In this document: positions 43,246 through 44,637 of the stretch, piece after piece
Layout of the letters: every line of letters starts with the position of its first letter
Numbering within the stretch: position 1 is the first letter of the stretch
Assembly: GCA_017459075.1 (NCBI GenBank)
Contig: JAFUDQ010000002.1
Span: 1-44,637, forward strand
Direction of reading: 5' to 3'
Source of the DNA: Bacteroidales bacterium
GTDB lineage: Bacteria > Bacteroidota > Bacteroidia > Bacteroidales > UBA932
Length of the DNA: 44,637 bases
The notes under the pieces: model-generated
Seen by the model: only the letters and a program-made list of their open reading frames with translations
Told to the model about the DNA's origin: nothing
Database searches by the model: none
Translations under genes and position numbers: made by a program

Positions 43246-43603
43246 ATCGGCAGCAAGATAAAACTATCAGCATCACTTTCCCTGCCGTCGCCCATGGGCG
43301 ATCCCTCCCATCGCAAGCGATGGGCCCTTGAAGGACTTAGTGCCGTGCCGGGGAAAGGGAAGAGGGGACCGGGACGACGGAAGAGGTCGGTGCCACACCG
43401 GTCGCTTGACGGCTAACTCCGCCCTTTTACGAACGTCCTTCGGCCGCCCGTAACGGTTGTCGGTCACACGCCGTCATGCTGAGCACCGCTCCCTGCACCG
43501 TGCCCACGCACAACACCGACTCTTCCTATTGCCCCTTGTCCCTCTTCCCTTTCCCCTCTCCAGCGCTAACAAGTAGTAACGGGCCGGTTCGACGGATACT
43601 TGC
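43246..43603. other. Gene-free GC-rich structured segment
   Basis: No credible gene. It holds a 14-bp perfect palindrome TCGCCCATGGGCGA (43288-43301), an 8-bp hairpin CCCATCGC-AA-GCGATGGG (43307-43324) and further GC-rich stretches to about 43570, unlike the AT-rich flanks. A 78-codon open frame at 43180-43416 is rejected as low-complexity. This may be a structured RNA or foreign DNA; I cannot tell which. Confidence 0.5.
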
Positions 43604-43680
43604 ATTGATTATCAGAGACTTACGCAAATTAACTTAGCAAATTATGCCAAGTTAAATCATGTAACTCATTGATAATCAAT
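43604..43680. repeat. 77-bp nested palindrome
   Basis: Outer arms ATTGATTATCA (43604-43614) and TGATAATCAAT (43670-43680) are perfectly complementary. Inner arms TTAACTTAGCA (43629-43639) and TGCCAAGTTAA (43645-43655) match at 10 of 11, with a 5-nt centre AATTA. The 14-nt spacers on both sides are equal in length and partly complementary. The 11-5-11 inner layout resembles a tyrosine-recombinase core site, but no recombinase gene is present. Confidence 0.8.
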
Positions 43681-43746
43681 AGTGGCTTTTCCCGGTATTT
43701 CTGGTCCCTTTTTTGTTTCTGTCATTTCCGGCCCAGACCGGGAATG

Positions 43747-43899
43747 TCATTCCGAGCGAAGTCGAGGAATCTCTGCAAAAGGAGGCCAAACTCTCACAAC
43801 TTTGCCATTGCAGTTGCGCTTGTGCGCTCTTACTTTGATAAGTTTGTGAGCCTCTTGCTCTATGTGCAAGCTTACGCTCAAATCGATTTGCTTTTTCAT
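43747..43899 (-). pseudogene. Truncated copy of the 56-aa ORF, fused to terminator and repeat sequence
   Basis: The first 37 codons correspond to the ORF of unit A (MKKQIDLSVSLHIEQEAHKL, then VRAHKR) with changes mainly in residues 5-13. After VVRV the frame runs through the remaining terminator arm and the GTCATTCC repeat (WPPFAEIPRLRSE) to a stop, giving 50 codons. The second VRxHxR motif and the stem of the terminator are lost. Confidence 0.65.
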
Positions 43900-44289
43900 T
43901 GTAATTATTATTCAAGAAAAGTGTAAAAAGCAATCCAGGAGGGTAAGAAGTACCCCGACGGTAGCCAAAATATATTTCTTTGATTTAATTAAGGCATTTC
44001 AGTGAGGGCTGAAATGCCTTTTTAGAACTTCTCTCGATCCCCGAAGGGCTAATAATTACGTCGCAAAGGTATCAATTATTCCGACAACTCCAAAACAAAT
44101 GTGGCGAAATGCCCGGATATGTGGTGAAATACGAAAGATTTTTACGAATCTTATGATTTTACAAAAAGGCACTGTCGCCAAAATGATGGAATTTGTAAAA
44201 TTTTATGCTAAATCATGCCTAATAAAGATAATCTTTCCATTTTTCATAAAACGTTAAAAGAAAAATTTGGACTTATGCGGGGAAATAGC
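43900..44289. other. Gene-free leader and AT-rich spacer
   Basis: 43900-44174 is the leader and promoter part of unit B: a hairpin at 43991-44020 identical to that of unit A and a TTTTTACGAATCTTAT motif at 44139-44154. 44175-44289 is AT-rich with no gene or structure I can support apart from the -33 element listed below. Confidence 0.6.
44064..44095 (-). promoter_or_regulatory. Promoter of unit B
   Basis: Minus strand: TTTTG (44091-44095), 19-nt spacer, TACCTTTG (44064-44071). Same sequence as the unit A promoter. Confidence 0.75.
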
Positions 44290-44297
44290 TAAATTTG
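44266..44297 (+). promoter_or_regulatory. Promoter of the RNA upstream of the DUF4988-like gene
   Basis: TTTG (44266-44269), 20-nt spacer, TAAATTTG (44290-44297): a full Bacteroidetes promoter. Transcription should start near 44302. Confidence 0.8.
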
Positions 44298-44301
44298 AGG
44301 T

Positions 44302-44433
44302 TGATGTGTAAAGCCAATCATAACACAGCGGAGACCGCCCTTGCAAAACGGGGTGGGGTATAAAGCTGTAGTAATTAAATAGTTACACACTTTCGCGGTG
44401 CGATATCCATACCTATGGATACCGCGCTTTTTT
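44302..44433 (+). ncRNA. Candidate small RNA or attenuator leader of about 130 nt
   Basis: The segment runs from a strong promoter to an intrinsic terminator, contains no ORF of note and has paired segments (for example GCGGAGACCGC near 44339). It ends 30 nt before the lipoprotein ATG, so it is either an independent RNA or a leader whose terminator controls the gene. The start is estimated from the promoter. I do not recognise the family. Confidence 0.55.
44398..44433 (+). terminator. Intrinsic terminator upstream of the DUF4988-like gene
   Basis: Stem of 14 positions (44398-44411 with 44414-44427, one mismatch and one T-G pair) with a tight loop, then TTTTTT (44428-44433). Confidence 0.85.
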
Positions 44434-44463
44434 GTATTGTGAAACAAATAAAAGAACAAGAAT

Positions 44464-44637
44464 ATGTCAATGAGAATCAAACTCGCAGCCATGGCAGTAT
44501 TTGCCGGCATCATGACGCTGCTATCGTGCAGCACCAGCCTTGATGAAGTAGAAGAGCGCCTGGACAAGGTGGAGGCTCGTGTGGCGGCTCTGGAGAAACT
44601 GTGCTCGGAGATGAACAGCAATATCTCCAGCCTGAGA
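44464..44637 (+). CDS. DUF4988-like surface lipoprotein, N-terminal fragment
   Basis: 58 codons present; the gene continues past the right end. The signal peptide has a lipobox TLLSC with Cys22. The mature start is a coiled coil with heptads (LDEVEERLDKVEARVAALEKL, here split in the reading at 26-46) and CSEMNSNISSL, the layout of the DUF4988 / PL29 N-terminal domain found on Bacteroidetes surface proteins. The downstream domains that would define its role are outside the window. No Shine-Dalgarno. A promoter and terminator precede it. Confidence 0.75.
   Translation, partial: MSMRIKLAAMAVFAGIMTLLSCSTSLDEVEERLDKVEARVAALEKLCSEMNSNISSLR

Larger units (their letters stand above)
43746..44174 (-). 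repeat. Tandem unit B, partly deleted copy of unit A
   Basis: Same order as unit A on the minus strand, with near-identical leader, hairpin, promoter and TTTTTACGAATCTTAT motif. Compared with A, about 110 bp (A 42751-42861) is missing, which removes the ORF 3' end and half of the terminator. The GTCATTCC repeat is kept. Confidence 0.8.

Noticed and set aside
43180-43416. 78-codon plus-strand open frame in the GC-rich segment
   Set aside because: It starts within the unit A leader and runs through palindromes. The lysine/arginine/proline-rich translation has no family pattern, promoter or ribosome site.
43577-43603. GGTTCGA resembling a tRNA T loop
   Set aside because: The flanking bases do not form a T stem and no cloverleaf can be drawn.

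Overview
The window looks like chromosomal DNA of a Bacteroidales bacterium (phylum Bacteroidota). Evidence read directly from the sequence: many genes are preceded by the TAnnTTTG -7 element of the Bacteroidetes primary sigma factor, most genes lack a Shine-Dalgarno sequence, and lineage-typical families occur (DUF4199, DUF4295, DUF4296, DUF3575, a DUF4988-like lipoprotein, a long LepB). The genus cannot be fixed from sequence alone; base composition is about half G+C. Most of the window is a dense core genome. Layout: 1-435 holds a 5S rRNA gene (end of an rRNA operon) with three tandem hairpins and degenerate repeats. 436-2003 (minus) encodes a polyprenyl-phosphate-type glycosyltransferase and a DUF4199 membrane protein, divergent from a translation operon at 2089-7426: thrS, infC, rpmI, rplT, lepB, rpmB, rpmG and a DUF4295 protein. 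7530-14334 carries ftsY, pheT, a DUF4296 lipoprotein, an amidohydrolase, a radical SAM protein and deoC. A minus-strand block follows: a 2-hydroxyacid dehydrogenase, tRNA-Leu(CAG), a three-gene surface operon (metallopeptidase lipoprotein, DUF3575 barrel, FimB/Mfa2-like lipoprotein) and guaA. 20412-29500 (plus) has typA, DUF177-rpmF, tRNA-Arg(CCT), argR, a large membrane-anchored protein of unknown function, an acyl-CoA synthetase, a dCMP deaminase and a C-terminal processing protease. 29501-39801 (minus) has a TonB-like protein, udk, asnS, an ExbB/ExbD energy-transduction operon, dprA-tatD-ansA, queA and a Nudix hydrolase. 39859-42557 (plus) has an SRPBCC protein, an NSUN-type rRNA methyltransferase and a TPR protein. 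The last 2 kb is different: it is gene-poor and repeat-rich. It holds two tandem copies of an undescribed unit made of promoter, structured leader, tiny ORF and terminator. They are separated by a GC-rich structured segment and a 77-bp nested palindrome, and are followed by a promoter-to-terminator RNA of about 130 nt just upstream of a truncated DUF4988-like lipoprotein gene. The most notable signals are: (i) infC must start at a non-canonical ATC codon behind a perfect AGGAGG, in a lineage that rarely uses Shine-Dalgarno; (ii) the duplicated small-ORF units at 42.7-44.2 kb, one with an internal deletion that fuses its ORF to its own terminator; (iii) the 44.3 kb RNA; (iv) an ARG-box-like operator in the argR promoter; (v) the metallopeptidase/DUF3575/FimB-like operon. 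I see no CRISPR array, prophage, transposase or recognisable defence system.
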